Positions 12,507-12,535 of a stretch of 12,535 nt of DNA are shown in pieces; position 1 is the stretch's first letter; the number at the start of each line of letters is the position of its first letter. Source of the stretch: Clostridium sp. (GTDB lineage: Bacteria > Bacillota > Clostridia > Clostridiales > Clostridiaceae). The notes under the pieces were generated by a model. That model worked only from the letters and a program-made list of their open reading frames with translations, was not told the origin of the DNA and made no database searches. The translations under genes and the position numbers were made by a program. The stretch covers positions 1 to 12,535 of the forward strand of contig DPOH01000113.1 in NCBI GenBank assembly GCA_003539755.1, in the 5' to 3' direction.

Positions 12507-12535
12507 CAGAGAGCCAAAAACTTGTTTTTGTGCGA

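Overview
The window is very AT-rich, with Clostridium-type gene families, strong GGAGG-like ribosome sites, near-consensus sigma-A promoters and dense intrinsic terminators. It looks like ordinary chromosome of a Clostridium sensu stricto species (solventogenic or butyric group is a guess). No complete mobile element, tRNA, rRNA or CRISPR array is visible.

Left part (1-1600, all minus strand): a 49-residue unknown protein, then a PaiA-like GNAT acetyltransferase whose long leader contains a guanidine-I (ykkC) riboswitch fused to an intrinsic terminator, then a MIF-type tautomerase with its own promoter.

Centre-left (1672-5067): three consecutive, overlapping or closely spaced minus-strand Sir2-like genes of the class M (SirTM-like) type, with an Rrf2-family regulator (YwnA-like) transcribed divergently. 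The shared 230-bp control region holds a pair of direct repeats placed over the -35 regions of the two opposed promoters, plus a perfect 8-bp inverted repeat at the start of the sirtuin transcript. This is the most system-like part of the window: a putative Rrf2-controlled NAD-dependent ADP-ribosyltransferase/deacylase cluster without the usual macrodomain partner.

Centre (5068-8235): a gene-poor stretch with a terminator, a hairpin repeat and a nested 83-nt inverted repeat; then minus-strand housekeeping or accessory genes (MazG-like pyrophosphohydrolase, DUF1653, standalone GyrI-like effector-binding protein), and a four-helix membrane protein whose C-terminal zinc ribbon is cut by an in-frame TGA.

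Right part (8236-12535): a SulP anion transporter with a STAS domain (plus strand), a second MIF-type tautomerase and an HD-domain protein (minus), an MmcQ/YjbR protein (minus), and a biotin-repressed bioY-DUF1284 operon (plus) with a BirA-type operator and a terminator. The last 95 bases hold a strong hairpin of unknown nature, cut by the window edge.
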